A program made the translations under genes and the position numbers. The notes under the pieces are model-generated. The model did not search any database. It saw nothing but the letters and a program-made list of their open reading frames with translations, and was not told the DNA's origin. This document shows, one piece after another, positions 17,683 through 26,282 of a DNA stretch of 64,000 bases. The DNA is from Bacillus subtilis (GTDB taxonomy: Bacteria > Bacillota > Bacilli > Bacillales > Bacillaceae_C). Where the stretch lies: assembly GCF_008764245.1 (NCBI RefSeq), contig NZ_VTQV01000011.1, positions 2,143 to 66,142 on the forward strand. The letters are read 5' to 3'. Position 1 is the stretch's first letter. Each line of letters opens with the position of its first letter.

Positions 17683-18588
17683 TTAAGATTGATAGTGAAC
17701 GTATCTTTTAGAAATTAATAATGAAAGCATCGTCAATGCAAAAATGATAATAAACAATATCCATGCTTGAGCGGAAGCATAACCAATTTTAAAATCTGCA
17801 AAAGCAGTATCAAACAAATAATAAACGTAAAAATACGACATCCAATTAGGGCCACCCTTTGTCACGACGTACGCTTGGGTAAACACTTGAAACGAGTTAA
17901 TAATAGCAATTATCGAATTAAATAAAATCACGGGTGATATTAATGGAACTGTAATATTGAAAAATCTTCGGATCGGTCCGGCACCATCTATGGAAGCAGC
18001 TTCATATAAATCACCCGGTAAACTTTGCAAACTCGCTAAAAAAATGATCATGGTGCCTCCTAGTGCGGTTAATTGCATCAACACGAAAGAAGGAATAACG
18101 GTTTTACTATCTGTAAACCATCCAGGTCCGTCCACTCCAAAGAGCGTATTCAAGATTGAATTCACTATCCCAAAATCAGGATTCAACAGCCATGCCCATA
18201 AAAAAGCAATGGAAACACCAGAAACAACAGTAGGAGCATAGAACATCGTTCGAAAAAAAGCTTGCCCTTTGATTTTTTGATTTAGTAATAGCGCTAATAT
18301 TAAGCCTAAACCTATTGTAAAAGGAACAGCTAACACTACATAATAAACCGTTACCCCTAATGATTTATAAAAGAGATTATCAGAAAATAAGTTCTTATAG
18401 TTTCCAAATCCAATAAACTCGACAGCATCTGTTATATTATATTTTGTGAAACTAAAAAAGAGGGAGGCGAGGATTGGCCCGCCTATAAAAAAGATAAAAC
18501 CTAGTACCCAAGGAGAAATAAACAGCCAAAAGGCAATTTCCTCACGCTTTTGTTGTTTCTGCAAACCTAGTCGTTTTTTCTTTTTCAC
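17683..18588 (-). CDS. Sugar ABC transporter permease (MalF/UgpA-type)
   Basis: A 301-residue permease of the CUT1 sugar family with six spans, basic N-terminus, family block FWLFISPWVLGFIFFIGGPI and EAA loop LYEAASIDGAGPIRRFFNITVPLISP. It pairs with the MalG-type permease 28 bases downstream. The start is a GTG at 18588 after AAAGGAGTGATGATGG; nearby ATGs are out of frame. The gene follows the binding-protein gene with an 83-base gap that holds a small palindrome, GAAACGTTTC. Confidence 0.92.
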   Translation of the reverse strand: MKKKKRLGLQKQQKREEIAFWLFISPWVLGFIFFIGGPILASLFFSFTKYNITDAVEFIGFGNYKNLFSDNLFYKSLGVTVYYVVLAVPFTIGLGLILALLLNQKIKGQAFFRTMFYAPTVVSGVSIAFLWAWLLNPDFGIVNSILNTLFGVDGPGWFTDSKTVIPSFVLMQLTALGGTMIIFLASLQSLPGDLYEAASIDGAGPIRRFFNITVPLISPVILFNSIIAIINSFQVFTQAYVVTKGGPNWMSYFYVYYLFDTAFADFKIGYASAQAWILFIIIFALTMLSLLISKRYVHYQS

Positions 18589-18671
18589 CCATCATCACTC
18601 CTTTAAGATTTTCTAGACCGAAACGTTTCAATTTAGAAGTGTACTTTAGGCATACTACATATTTTTTTATT

Positions 18672-20024
18672 TTATTTATCTTTTATAGAGCGCAATTGTG
18701 AATCCAATTTCTCCATACCCTCATCAATATCCATTGTCCCATCATAAATCGCATTAATATTTTGGTTAATTGTATTTAAAATTGTAGAGAAGTTTCGAAT
18801 TAAGTGATTATCTGCTTCAAATCCGTACTTAATCGCTCCTTCATGTAACTCCTGTAATTGCTCATTTGTCATTCCCGCTTGTTCAGCTATATTATCTAAC
18901 CAGACATCCATCAATTTACTGTTAGCAGGGGTTTCGTTGGTCATCTCAACAAATTCCTTCGCACCTTTTTCTGGATCAATTAAAAACTTAATAAACTCCC
19001 ATGCCTCATCAGGATGTTTACTTTTAGCACTTATATTCCAAGGATCCACATACATTGGAATTCTTCTATCGTCAACAGTATAAGGAATAGGAGCGACTCC
19101 CCATTGAAATTCAGCAGGCTGGTAACTTCTGACTCCCCATCCTCCGTCAATAACCATCGCGACACGCCCTGTTAAAAATGGACTGCCAATTTGAGAAATC
19201 GCATCCTGCTGAGACTGTGTTGGCGAAACCTTGTGCTTATGGATTAAATCGTAATGGGCTTGAATAGCTTGTCTATTTGCAGGATCATCTAATACATTAG
19301 GTTCTCCGATATCTCCGGTCTCGTAAGCCTCTTTTTTGAAAAGGTCTCCGCCCCAAAGCCAGGCATCTCGATTTCCATGGTTAGTATTTAATAAACCGAA
19401 GACTTGCTCATTTTTATCACCAATGTTTTTAGTTAATTTTTTAGCATATTCAATCATCTTATCGTAATTCCATGATTTGTCATCCCAGTCGGTTGGAGGA
19501 TACTCCAAACCCGCTTCATCAAATAACTCTTTATTATAAAAAATGTATGAACCCATCGACAAAATTGGAACGCCATATTTTTTACCATCAATCGTATAAA
19601 TATCAAGAAGCTTTTCATCAATCCCTTCAACCGCATCTGGGTCTTTTTCTATATAGGGAGTCAAATCAAGTAATGCACCTAATCCTTGATAAGTGGCAAA
19701 ACCGGAATCTGCCCAGTTAGCTGACCAAACATCTGGAACATTTCCACCTGCGATCATTGTTTGGAGCTTTTGATCAATTTGATCTTGGGGTACTTCTTGC
19801 AATTTTATTTTAATATTGGGATTTTCTGCTTCATAATCTTTGACCATTTTTTCTTCCCAAGCCTTTACAACTGGGTCACTGCGGACAAGCCATGTCAATT
19901 CAACCTTATTCTTACCCCTATCCTTTCCCCCTGTTTCCGAAGAACTACATGCTGCTAAAGAAAAAATTAAAACTAGAGCGAAAAAAGCACTGAACAATGA
20001 GGAAAAAACCTTTTTTCTTTTCAT
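18672..20024 (-). CDS. Sugar ABC transporter substrate-binding lipoprotein
   Basis: A 450-residue extracytoplasmic solute-binding protein (cluster 1, MalE/UgpB-like). It has a lipoprotein signal, FSLAACSSSE, with the lipidated Cys at about residue 27, then the binding fold with VPDVWSANWADSGFATYQGLG and the C-terminal HPDEAWEFIKFLIDPE. The start at 20024 (MKRKKVF) is chosen because it gives a normal signal peptide; two in-frame ATGs lie upstream. The sugar is unknown, since no glycosidase or isomerase accompanies the operon. A cre-like site lies about 60 bases upstream, implying repression by CcpA in glucose. Confidence 0.92.
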   Translation of the reverse strand: MKRKKVFSSLFSAFFALVLIFSLAACSSSETGGKDRGKNKVELTWLVRSDPVVKAWEEKMVKDYEAENPNIKIKLQEVPQDQIDQKLQTMIAGGNVPDVWSANWADSGFATYQGLGALLDLTPYIEKDPDAVEGIDEKLLDIYTIDGKKYGVPILSMGSYIFYNKELFDEAGLEYPPTDWDDKSWNYDKMIEYAKKLTKNIGDKNEQVFGLLNTNHGNRDAWLWGGDLFKKEAYETGDIGEPNVLDDPANRQAIQAHYDLIHKHKVSPTQSQQDAISQIGSPFLTGRVAMVIDGGWGVRSYQPAEFQWGVAPIPYTVDDRRIPMYVDPWNISAKSKHPDEAWEFIKFLIDPEKGAKEFVEMTNETPANSKLMDVWLDNIAEQAGMTNEQLQELHEGAIKYGFEADNHLIRNFSTILNTINQNINAIYDGTMDIDEGMEKLDSQLRSIKDK

Positions 20025-20085
20025 TGAGAACAACCCCTTAATCATTTTAAGTGCTTTGCAAACTTCATTAAGCTTCAAATCCTAA

Positions 20086-20099
20086 TGATAGCGATTACA
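20086..20099 (-). promoter_or_regulatory. Candidate cre (CcpA) site
   Basis: On the minus strand TGTAATCGCTATCA matches TGWAARCGYTWNCA at 13 of 14 positions. It lies 62-75 bases before the binding-protein start, a plausible place for catabolite repression of the sugar importer. The rest of 20100-20404 is AT-rich and contains three ACGT-centred motifs (about 20293, 20331, 20337) just before the xre gene, possibly its own operator. Confidence 0.5.
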
Positions 20100-20404
20100 T
20101 TTAAATGAAAAATAAAATCGTAGAACACGCATTCAATATTCAATCTTCGTTAAGTGGAGATTATAATTTGCTAAAAAGATAATTTAATAAGAAACCTATT
20201 AAAGTACAATTTTTTCAGCCCCCCTCTAGTGATGAAGAGATAGTCTTTTTTATACTTATGAAAATCTTAGGTACTAACTTAAGTACATAATAACGTATAT
20301 AGTTTATTTGTCAATAAAATATTACGTTATTTACGTAATTGAAATCGAACTTTTCTACTATTTAAAATTTCAGCCATATTATAATAAGGGATAGGTGAAG
20401 TGAA

Positions 20405-20728
20405 ATGGAAATCGGAAAAAGAATTCGTCATTTAAGAATAGCAAAGAATTTAAAAATCTCGGAACTCGCTAAAAAATCCTTCGTCTCTCAATCTTACTTA
20501 AGCGATATTGAAAGAGGAAGAACAGCACCCTCTCTGGACAAATTAAATATTATTTGTAGTGCATTGGGAATCTCATTAAGTGAATTTTTTGGAACCGTTC
20601 CAACAATGTCGAGTGAGATTATTAGGTTAGTAGAAAATGCACAAAAATTGACGAACCAAGAAATTGAACTACTTAGCAATTTTCTTGAGTCGATGTTAGC
20701 AAGGCAAAAAAAATCGATTAATGAATAA
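20405..20728 (+). CDS. XRE-family transcriptional regulator (SinR-like)
   Basis: A 107-residue protein with an N-terminal helix-turn-helix (residues 5-60, GKRIRHLRIAKNLKISELAK followed by SQSYLSDIERGRTAPSLDKL) and a short C-terminal helical segment (about 70-105) resembling the SinR/SlrR dimerisation region. It is divergent from the sugar ABC operon and may control it or itself. The ribosome site is AGGTGAAG. A good terminator follows. The name SinR is not justified, since the sinI partner is absent. Confidence 0.85.
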   Translation: MEIGKRIRHLRIAKNLKISELAKKSFVSQSYLSDIERGRTAPSLDKLNIICSALGISLSEFFGTVPTMSSEIIRLVENAQKLTNQEIELLSNFLESMLARQKKSINE

Positions 20729-20762
20729 ATTCTGCCTATATAAATTGAGGGCAGAATTTTTC
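20726..20762 (+). terminator. Terminator of xre gene
   Basis: AAATTCTGCC pairs perfectly with GGCAGAATTT around a 13-base loop and is followed by TTTC. It overlaps the stop codon. Confidence 0.8.
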
Positions 20763-20939
20763 TTCTATTAATCGTGATTTCAACATGGCGTGACAATACC
20801 TTAAGCCATTGAACCTAGCATTTGCTCTAAAGTTGTTAATGAAGCCGAATTTCGATGTAAATGAAAGGTTCTGACCGGAATGGCTGAAAATCAACTTAGT
20901 ATGGTTGCTCTTATCGAAGATACTACTCAATCTCTAGCT

Positions 20940-20979
20940 AAAAAGACCGAATACCTTGACAGGTTTATTCGGTCTTTTT
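20940..20979. terminator. Bidirectional terminator before a decayed gene pair
   Basis: AAAAAGACCGAATA pairs with its complement TATTCGGTCTTTTT across a 10-12 base loop. T runs occur on both strands. It sits just past the stop codon of the decayed SDR copy, as the terminator at 22264 sits past the intact SDR. The stretch 20763-20939 contains no gene I can support. Confidence 0.75.
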
Positions 20980-20992
20980 CCTATTTTCAATC

Positions 20993-21095
20993 TCATACTG
21001 GAAGTACAGTTATTTCATTGACATTTACATAATCTGGCTGTATGAATGCCCAAATCACTGCTTTCGCAATATAGCGAGGTTCCAAACTAAGAAAA
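20993..21095 (-). pseudogene. Decayed SDR C-terminus, paralogue of 22318-23019
   Basis: The minus strand reads LEPRYIAKAVIWAFIQPDY followed by VNVNEITVLPV and a TGA at 20993. This parallels the intact SDR end (ETEDIAKAVVYAVTQPAY, then VNVNEITIRPV). Only about 33 codons remain; the Rossmann fold and active site are missing. It is directly followed by a fragment of a second gene in the same order as the intact pair. Confidence 0.8.
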
Positions 21096-21104
21096 ACCTG
21101 GCTT

Positions 21105-21207
21105 TTATTGTTCAACAAACTGAACAATCTTTTGAACCCTTTCCTCTGTTAATTCCCCCCGTGTTATGAAAAACCATCACATCTGAATCTAGTATTCCCT
21201 TTTCTCC
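21105..21207 (-). pseudogene. Decayed P-loop kinase C-terminus, paralogue of 23133-23720
   Basis: The minus strand reads GILDSDVMVFHNTG, then ELTEERVQKIVQFVEQ and TAA at 21105. It parallels the intact kinase end (GIPESDILVFDNSG, then ELTEEKINNLVAFIER). One extra C in the run CCCCCC near 21155 breaks the frame, and the Walker A half is absent. Together with the SDR remnant it shows a second copy of the SDR-kinase pair that has suffered internal deletion. Sequence 21208-21415 shows nothing I recognise. Confidence 0.78.
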
Positions 21208-21415
21208 GTCCAAAGAACGGTTAATACATTATGATAGGATTTGATAACTATACGAGATTTATTTTCACTGTGGAATAATCAATGGGTCTAAGGATGGGGT
21301 ACTTCATAAGGGGCGCATGTTCCAAGTTATGAACACGGAAACGTCTTTTATGCTGGAGAATTTGATAGGAGATTTTACTAGAATAGAAACTTGAATATAA
21401 AAAAGGAAACACCCA

Positions 21416-22048
21416 TCAGCGCCCATAACGGGTTTCAAGTTCAAATATTCTTTGCTCTAGTTCAACGTTCTTATGCTCAAAAAAGTGTATCTTCTTACTT
21501 ACATGTTGACGATTGTTATCTAATTTTTCACCGTTTTGGATGACCAGTTTTTCAAGATTTGTAAATCGCTCTTTTGTTTCTTGACGAAATTCTCTCATTT
21601 CCTCTTGGAATTTCTTTAGGCCTTCTAATTCTCCCTGCATGGTTCGTTGATCTTCCCACATGGCTTGTTGATCTTCTCGCATCGCTCGTTGGTCTTCCCG
21701 CATCGCTCGTTGGTCTTCCCACATGGCTTGTTGATCTTCCCGCATCGCTCGTTGGTCTTCCCACATAGCTTGTTGATCTTCTCGCATCGCTCGTTGGTCT
21801 TCCCACATGGCTTGTTGATCTTCTCGCATCGCCCGTTGGTCTTCCCACATGACTTGTTGGTCTTCTCGCATGGCACGTTGGTCTTCCCACATGGCTTGTT
21901 GGTCTTCTCGCATGGCTCGTTGATCTTCCCACATCGCACGTTGGTCTTCCCGCATGGCTTGCAGTTCTTTTTGCATAGCTTGTTGATCCTTCTTCATAGC
22001 TTGTTGATCTTTTTGTATCACTTGTAATATCTTTAAAATCTCTTCCAT
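21416..22048 (-). CDS. Coiled-coil protein of 18 near-identical heptads
   Basis: A 210-residue protein: 13 N-terminal residues, then 18 consecutive heptads (residues 14-139) that alternate DQQAMWE and DQRAMRE, then a less regular coiled coil (140-175, with LKKFQEEMREFRQETKERF) and a final helix (QRIFELETRYGR). It lacks a signal peptide and membrane span, so it is probably cytoplasmic and forms a long rod or oligomer. The ATG at 22048 has a GGGAGGAGG ribosome site and an extended -10 promoter upstream, so it looks expressed. No domain of known function is visible. It is inserted between the intact and decayed copies of the SDR-kinase pair. Confidence 0.75.
   Translation of the reverse strand: MEEILKILQVIQKDQQAMKKDQQAMQKELQAMREDQRAMWEDQRAMREDQQAMWEDQRAMREDQQVMWEDQRAMREDQQAMWEDQRAMREDQQAMWEDQRAMREDQQAMWEDQRAMREDQRAMREDQQAMWEDQRTMQGELEGLKKFQEEMREFRQETKERFTNLEKLVIQNGEKLDNNRQHVSKKIHFFEHKNVELEQRIFELETRYGR
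21632..22009. repeat. 21-bp/42-bp in-frame tandem repeat
   Basis: Eighteen 21-bp units encode the heptads; most form 42-bp pairs (GACCAACAAGCCATGTGGGA-type followed by GACCAACGAGCGATGCGAGA-type). The near identity of units implies recent expansion or homogenisation, so copy number probably varies between strains. Because the unit is a multiple of three, other frames on both strands also remain open; those are by-products. Confidence 0.9.
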
Positions 22049-22088
22049 TTGGTTTCCTCCTCCCTATAAGAATTTTCACTACTATTTC

Positions 22089-22097
22089 ATTATAACA
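22089..22097 (-). promoter_or_regulatory. Extended -10 promoter of coiled-coil gene
   Basis: On the minus strand TGTTATAAT is a full extended -10 element (TGnTATAAT), 41 bases before the start codon. No good -35 is visible. Confidence 0.55.
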
Positions 22098-22263
22098 GAA
22101 AAATTCTCTTCTTTCTCACAAAAATAGAAAGGGGTTACATAAATTACGTCTGTTTTCCCAAAACAATCTGTTGCCTGTTCATGCGAATTAAATTAATTTC
22201 TTGGCGATATAAGAGCTTATTAGAACGATATCGCGTTTCTCCCCGTGTGAATGACAGAATTTC

Positions 22264-22305
22264 AAAAACCCCGAATACCTCTATAGGTAGATTCGGGGTT
22301 TTCCT
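22264..22305 (-). terminator. Terminator of SDR gene
   Basis: AAAAACCCCGAAT pairs with ATTCGGGGTTTT over 12 bp around a 14-base loop, with T-rich flanks on both strands. It lies 13 bases past the SDR stop codon. Confidence 0.8.
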
Positions 22306-22317
22306 ATTCATTCTTGT

Positions 22318-23019
22318 TTAGACCGGCCGGATGGTGATTTCATTCACATTTACATATGCTGGTTGTGTAACTGCGTAAACGACTGCTTTGGCAATATCTT
22401 CTGTTTCCAGTTTTTTCCGATCCATTACTGTGGAGTTACTTAAACGAGTCGCTACCATCCCTGGAGAGATATTTGTCACTCTAACGCCTGTTCTCGCCAG
22501 TTCCTTTTCTAATCCCATAGAAATAGCTCTCACAGCGAATTTGGTTGCACTATAAACCGTGCTTGTCTTTGTCACTTCATATCCAGAGACAGACGCGATG
22601 TTAATAATATGTCCCGTAGATCGCTCCAGCATCGATGGCAACACCGAATGAACGCCATATAAGATGCCTTTAATATTGACATCAATCATTTGCTCCCATT
22701 CCTTTACTTCCCCAGAACGGACAGTACCTGTAAGCATCTGTCCCGCATTATTCACAAAAATATCTACATCTCCAAAGGCCTCATTTGCCTTTTTTACCAT
22801 CTCCTCCACATTATCTCGATTGGCCATATCTGTTTTGACAGCAAGGGCTTTTCCTTTTCCTTGTTGGTGAATCTCATTCTCTAGTTCTTTCAGCTTTTCC
22901 ATACTACGGGCCGTTAGCACCACACTAGCTCCTTCACTAGCAAGTTCCCGTGCTATGCCTGCCCCAATACCACTACTTGCCCCTGTTACAACAGCAACCT
23001 TTCCCTTTAATTTTCCCAC
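22318..23019 (-). CDS. Short-chain dehydrogenase/reductase
   Basis: A 233-residue classical SDR. Cofactor motif TGASSGIGAGIAREL at about residues 12-26, NNAG at about 90, catalytic Ser in INIASVSGYE and the Tyr-Lys pair in YSATKFAVRAIS. A basic residue after the Gly motif region (ARSMEKL) suggests NADP(H). The C-terminus YVNVNEITIRPV resembles the YdfG/serine-dehydrogenase-like group that acts on small hydroxy acids or aldehydes; the substrate is unknown. The start is GTG at 23019 after AAAGGAGGG. The gene lies 113 bases downstream of a P-loop kinase gene, and a decayed copy of both lies at 20993-21207. Confidence 0.9.
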   Translation of the reverse strand: MGKLKGKVAVVTGASSGIGAGIARELASEGASVVLTARSMEKLKELENEIHQQGKGKALAVKTDMANRDNVEEMVKKANEAFGDVDIFVNNAGQMLTGTVRSGEVKEWEQMIDVNIKGILYGVHSVLPSMLERSTGHIINIASVSGYEVTKTSTVYSATKFAVRAISMGLEKELARTGVRVTNISPGMVATRLSNSTVMDRKKLETEDIAKAVVYAVTQPAYVNVNEITIRPV

Positions 23020-23132
23020 AACAGTCCCTCCTTTGTTTCTTTCATTAAAAAGCTTATCATGAAATATTTAAAAAGACTGAACAAATCCCTTTGATTTGCA
23101 CAGTCCCTTATTCCTTTTAGCAAAAGCTCTAT

Positions 23133-23720
23133 CTATCGTTCGATAAAAGCTACAAGATTATTTATTTTCTCTTCAGTTAATTCTCCTGAGTTATCAAATA
23201 CCAGAATATCTGATTCCGGAATTCCCCAAGCGACAGTTGGCAAGTCTAAGCTTTGTTCATATTCATCCCAATTGTCGATTTTCCATTGATCACGATCCAT
23301 TGCTCCACGTTCAATGATCCGCTCTTTTTGCAACTCTGTATCCTTCAATGTAACGAAGAGAACTTTGACTGTAACCTCTTCTCGTGAAAGTCCAAACTCA
23401 GCTAATTTTCGGTCTAGCCATTCTGCTGTCTCAATTTCTTTTGTAAATGGGCCAACTAGAATGGAATCAAGACCAAGTGTTGCATTTTCCATTGCCAAAT
23501 CCATCGTCACATCATACTCTAAGTCACGACAATGCTTCTTATAATATTTGGAATCACGATCTTGAGGATCATAACCTGTTGCTTTCAAAAAATTCTCGCT
23601 AAATTTTCCTCCTACTGTATCTTTATCCAGATAGACAGCAGGAATATACTTATGTAGATGTTTAGAGACAGTCGTTTTCCCCGTTCCCGCAACCCCGCTT
23701 ACAAAAATAACTTTCGGCAT
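23133..23720 (-). CDS. P-loop small-molecule kinase (AAA_33/zeta-toxin-like fold)
   Basis: A 195-residue cytoplasmic P-loop NTPase. Walker A is GVAGTGKTT at residues 9-17, directly after the first strand KVIFVS, and a lid-like basic segment KERIIERGAMDRDQWK occurs near residue 130. The fold resembles gluconate/shikimate/adenylylsulfate-type kinases; the substrate is not evident. The ATG at 23720 is used because it starts just before the Walker strand; an upstream in-frame ATG adds a non-conserved tail. It probably forms a unit with the SDR downstream. From 23721 to 24040 I see only a weak GC-rich hairpin near 23846-23874. Confidence 0.75.
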   Translation of the reverse strand: MPKVIFVSGVAGTGKTTVSKHLHKYIPAVYLDKDTVGGKFSENFLKATGYDPQDRDSKYYKKHCRDLEYDVTMDLAMENATLGLDSILVGPFTKEIETAEWLDRKLAEFGLSREEVTVKVLFVTLKDTELQKERIIERGAMDRDQWKIDNWDEYEQSLDLPTVAWGIPESDILVFDNSGELTEEKINNLVAFIER

Positions 23721-24040
23721 AACCCATTCCCCCAGTGAACAGCAATTTGGTCTGTTTACAGAACTTTTCATTACTATACCACCAAGATTCTATTCCCTCA
23801 AGATTCTTCTATTCTAAAGTATGGTATGTGCAAATTAATACGTAAAGGGACCTCCAGTATATTAGGAAGTCCCTGAAAACGCGTTCACTCCATATATATT
23901 TACCTATAACTCTGTTTTAAATACAGGGGATCGAGTAGGCGAGGAAGATGGAAAGGAGCAGGCGACTTGAATAGGAAGAACGGTTAAGAGGTTAACCACT
24001 TTCAACCATGTTTCGGATATCAAAAAATATTCTCATGAAC

Positions 24041-24107
24041 GTGAAAAGGGGCTACCAATAGCCGAAAAATCGACTTTGGATAGCCTCTTGACTATTTCTT
24101 TTTATAC
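24041..24107 (-). terminator. Terminator of lutC, copy 2 of a dispersed hairpin
   Basis: On the minus strand GAGGCTATCC pairs with GGTAGCCCC-type sequence around GTCGATTTTTCGGCT and is followed by TTTT. It shares the GAAAAGGGGC start, the GCCGAAAAATCGACTT core and the TTTTTATAC end with 12912-12970. It lies 14 bases past the lutC stop. Confidence 0.7.
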
Positions 24108-24120
24108 TTTCAATCAGTTT

Positions 24121-24843
24121 TCAATCCTCATCCACAATCACATAATACGCTTGAACTGGACCATGGACCCCAACAACTAAATCCATCTCAATGTCTGCAC
24201 TGTTACTTGGACCTGAGATAAAATTGATACAGGAAGGTACCTTCCCTTCCTCCTGTTGCATACGATGAATATAGCTTGTTGCTTGCGTCATTCTTGGAAC
24301 AATACTCTTTTTCGGGATAATTGCAATATAAACGGTTGGTAACAGGCTAACAGATCGGCCTTTTCCATTGTCACTAAATAACACGACAGTGCCAGATTCG
24401 GCTAAAGTTATATCTGAAAAAGTAATCCCAATATCGGCTTTTTCTGCTTTGTGAATATTTTCATCGCCAAGGTCCCTGTCCCAAATATGGACATCTACCC
24501 CTTTGCTACTTGCTTTCTGAAAATATTGGTTGACTCGATACTCTTGAAAACGAGGATCATCCCAACTTACAATTGATTTTCCCCCAATTTGGTCTGTCAA
24601 TCTTTCAAGTTCTGAAGGTAAAGATTCTTTCCTTTCTACTTCCACCACTTGTGTATGGATGTTCTCACATTGTTTTTTCAAAATATCAACCAATTGATCT
24701 TGACTAAACCCTTTATAGACTTCTTTCTGTGGTTGCTGTTTCCAAACCGGGCGTTCAACGGGAGTTTTGATCCGTTCTCGTCCAAGACTTTTGGCAATTT
24801 GATTTAAAAAGCGCTCTTTATGATGGATTCTCTCAGTCCCCAT
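24121..24843 (-). CDS. lutC: Lactate utilization protein C
   Basis: A 240-residue LUD-domain protein of the LutC (YvbY) family, with the conserved GITFSDITLAESGTVVLFSD and PSNSADIEMDLVVGVHGP segments. In B. subtilis LutA, LutB and LutC together oxidise L-lactate to pyruvate, with electrons passing through the iron-sulfur subunits. The ATG at 24843 overlaps the lutB stop codon by one base, so the two are translationally coupled. It is the last gene of the lut cluster and is followed by a terminator. Confidence 0.95.
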   Translation of the reverse strand: MGTERIHHKERFLNQIAKSLGRERIKTPVERPVWKQQPQKEVYKGFSQDQLVDILKKQCENIHTQVVEVERKESLPSELERLTDQIGGKSIVSWDDPRFQEYRVNQYFQKASSKGVDVHIWDRDLGDENIHKAEKADIGITFSDITLAESGTVVLFSDNGKGRSVSLLPTVYIAIIPKKSIVPRMTQATSYIHRMQQEEGKVPSCINFISGPSNSADIEMDLVVGVHGPVQAYYVIVDED

Positions 24844-26270
24844 TAATTGTCACTACCTTTCTCTCGCTTTTTAAACCATTCTCTAAATGTTTGTTTACTA
24901 GGCTCTGGAAAATCACGTATATCTGTCCACGGTTTGATTGGACCTGGTCCTTTCGTAATTTTACCCTCTTTCGCAAGCGGTCCCATAACAGTCGGAGCTA
25001 CTTTTGTCCCCATATTGAAAAGTTTCGGTGAGCTTGCCGCCATCGAAAATCCTTTCATGGCTAGTTTTTCACCAAACCCGCTTTTTCCTTGTTCATCAGC
25101 AATGACTTTTCGATGTTTTATTAATAGATCATGTAAGGGAATTTTGACTGGACAGGCTTCTGTACAGGCACCACATAAGCTTGAGGCATATGGCAACTCT
25201 TTGTAGTCCTCATACCCTCCGAGTAGCGGTGAGAGAACCGCGCCAATGGGACCTGGATAAATGGAACCGTAAGAATGACCGCCAACATGGCGATAGATTG
25301 GGCAAACATTAATGCAGGCAGCACAGCGGATGCATTGCAGAACAGACTGAAACTCAGTGCCTAAAATATTGGAACGGCCATTATCCACAATGACAAGATG
25401 GAATTCTTCAGGACCATCTATATCCCCTTCGTCTTTTGGTCCTGTTAGCCCTGTAATATAACTTGTTAATTTTTGCCCAACGGCACTCCTGCATAGCATA
25501 CTCACTAAAATATCAAGTTCTTCCCATGTTGGGACGATTCTTTCCATGCCCATCACAGTGATTTGTGTTTTCGGCAAAGTTGTAGCTAGCCGCGCATTTC
25601 CTTCGTTCGTAACAAGGGAGATTGCACCTGATTCAGCGACAGCAAAATTACAGCCGGTTATACCAATTTCCGCTGTTAAAAACTCCTCACGTAATTGTTC
25701 CCTAGCAAATAAAGCCAGCTCCTCAGGTTTGGAGGTTTTGCTATATCCCTTTTTTTCTTTAAATGTATCACGAATCTGCTCTTTATTTTTATGCAATGCA
25801 GGTGCAACAATATGTGATGGAGGATCATGGTCATCCACTTGCAAAATATATTCTCCTAGATCAGACTCAATCACTTCGCAGTCTATATCTTCAAGGGCTT
25901 CATTCATACTAATTTCTTCTGTCACCATTGATTTCGATTTAATTACCTTTTTTGCCTCTTTTTGTTTCACGATGTTCGTGATATATTCATTGGCCTCTTC
26001 ACCTGTTTGGGCAAAAAATACGTGGCCGCCTCTTTTCACAACATTATCTGCCAGTTGTTCTAAGTAAAAATCTAAATGTGTTAACGTATGTTGTCTGATT
26101 TCTTCCGCTAGATTTCGCCATTCTTCCCAGTTTCCTAGTTCTTCCTGTGCGTCTAGTTTTCGACTGCGCAATCTTTCCTGTGCTGAGACCATTGCATTTC
26201 TCATGAAATTGTCTTTTAATCCTTTATCTACCCGGTTAAAAAACTGTTCTTCACTTATTTTCATTGGCAT
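24843..26270 (-). CDS. lutB: Lactate utilization iron-sulfur protein B
   Basis: A 475-residue LutB (YvfW) protein. The N-terminal LUD domain contains [16 protein letters not shown] and [20 protein letters not shown]; the C-terminal part carries two 4Fe-4S motifs, [12 protein letters not shown] and CGACTEACP. It belongs to the cytoplasmic L-lactate oxidation complex with LutA and LutC. The ATG at 26270 (MPMKIS) is chosen because it aligns with the B. subtilis start and lies 7 bases from AAGGGGTG; a GTG three codons upstream overlaps that site. It begins 12 bases after lutA. Confidence 0.95.
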   Translation of the reverse strand: MPMKISEEQFFNRVDKGLKDNFMRNAMVSAQERLRSRKLDAQEELGNWEEWRNLAEEIRQHTLTHLDFYLEQLADNVVKRGGHVFFAQTGEEANEYITNIVKQKEAKKVIKSKSMVTEEISMNEALEDIDCEVIESDLGEYILQVDDHDPPSHIVAPALHKNKEQIRDTFKEKKGYSKTSKPEELALFAREQLREEFLTAEIGITGCNFAVAESGAISLVTNEGNARLATTLPKTQITVMGMERIVPTWEELDILVSMLCRSAVGQKLTSYITGLTGPKDEGDIDGPEEFHLVIVDNGRSNILGTEFQSVLQCIRCAACINVCPIYRHVGGHSYGSIYPGPIGAVLSPLLGGYEDYKELPYASSLCGACTEACPVKIPLHDLLIKHRKVIADEQGKSGFGEKLAMKGFSMAASSPKLFNMGTKVAPTVMGPLAKEGKITKGPGPIKPWTDIRDFPEPSKQTFREWFKKREKGSDN

Positions 26271-26282
26271 ACAAATCACCCC

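Noticed and set aside
18620-18629. GAAACGTTTC palindrome as a cre site between the binding-protein and permease genes
   Set aside because: Its half-site spacing is shorter than the 14-base cre consensus, and its location inside the operon is unusual; the site at 20086 fits better.
20405-20728. SinR as the name of the XRE regulator
   Set aside because: The fold is similar, but no sinI, tasA or sip genes are near and the C-terminal domain is only loosely alike.
20736-20930. 64-codon minus-strand frame with a transposase-like flavour (RFNGLRYCHAMLKSR)
   Set aside because: It has no start signal and I could not tie it to a specific transposase family; it may be an insertion-sequence scrap but is not supportable as a feature.
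21552-22079. Alternative long frames on both strands across the heptad repeat
   Set aside because: The 21-bp unit keeps several frames open; only the frame starting at 22048 has a strong ribosome site and non-repetitive ends that look like protein.
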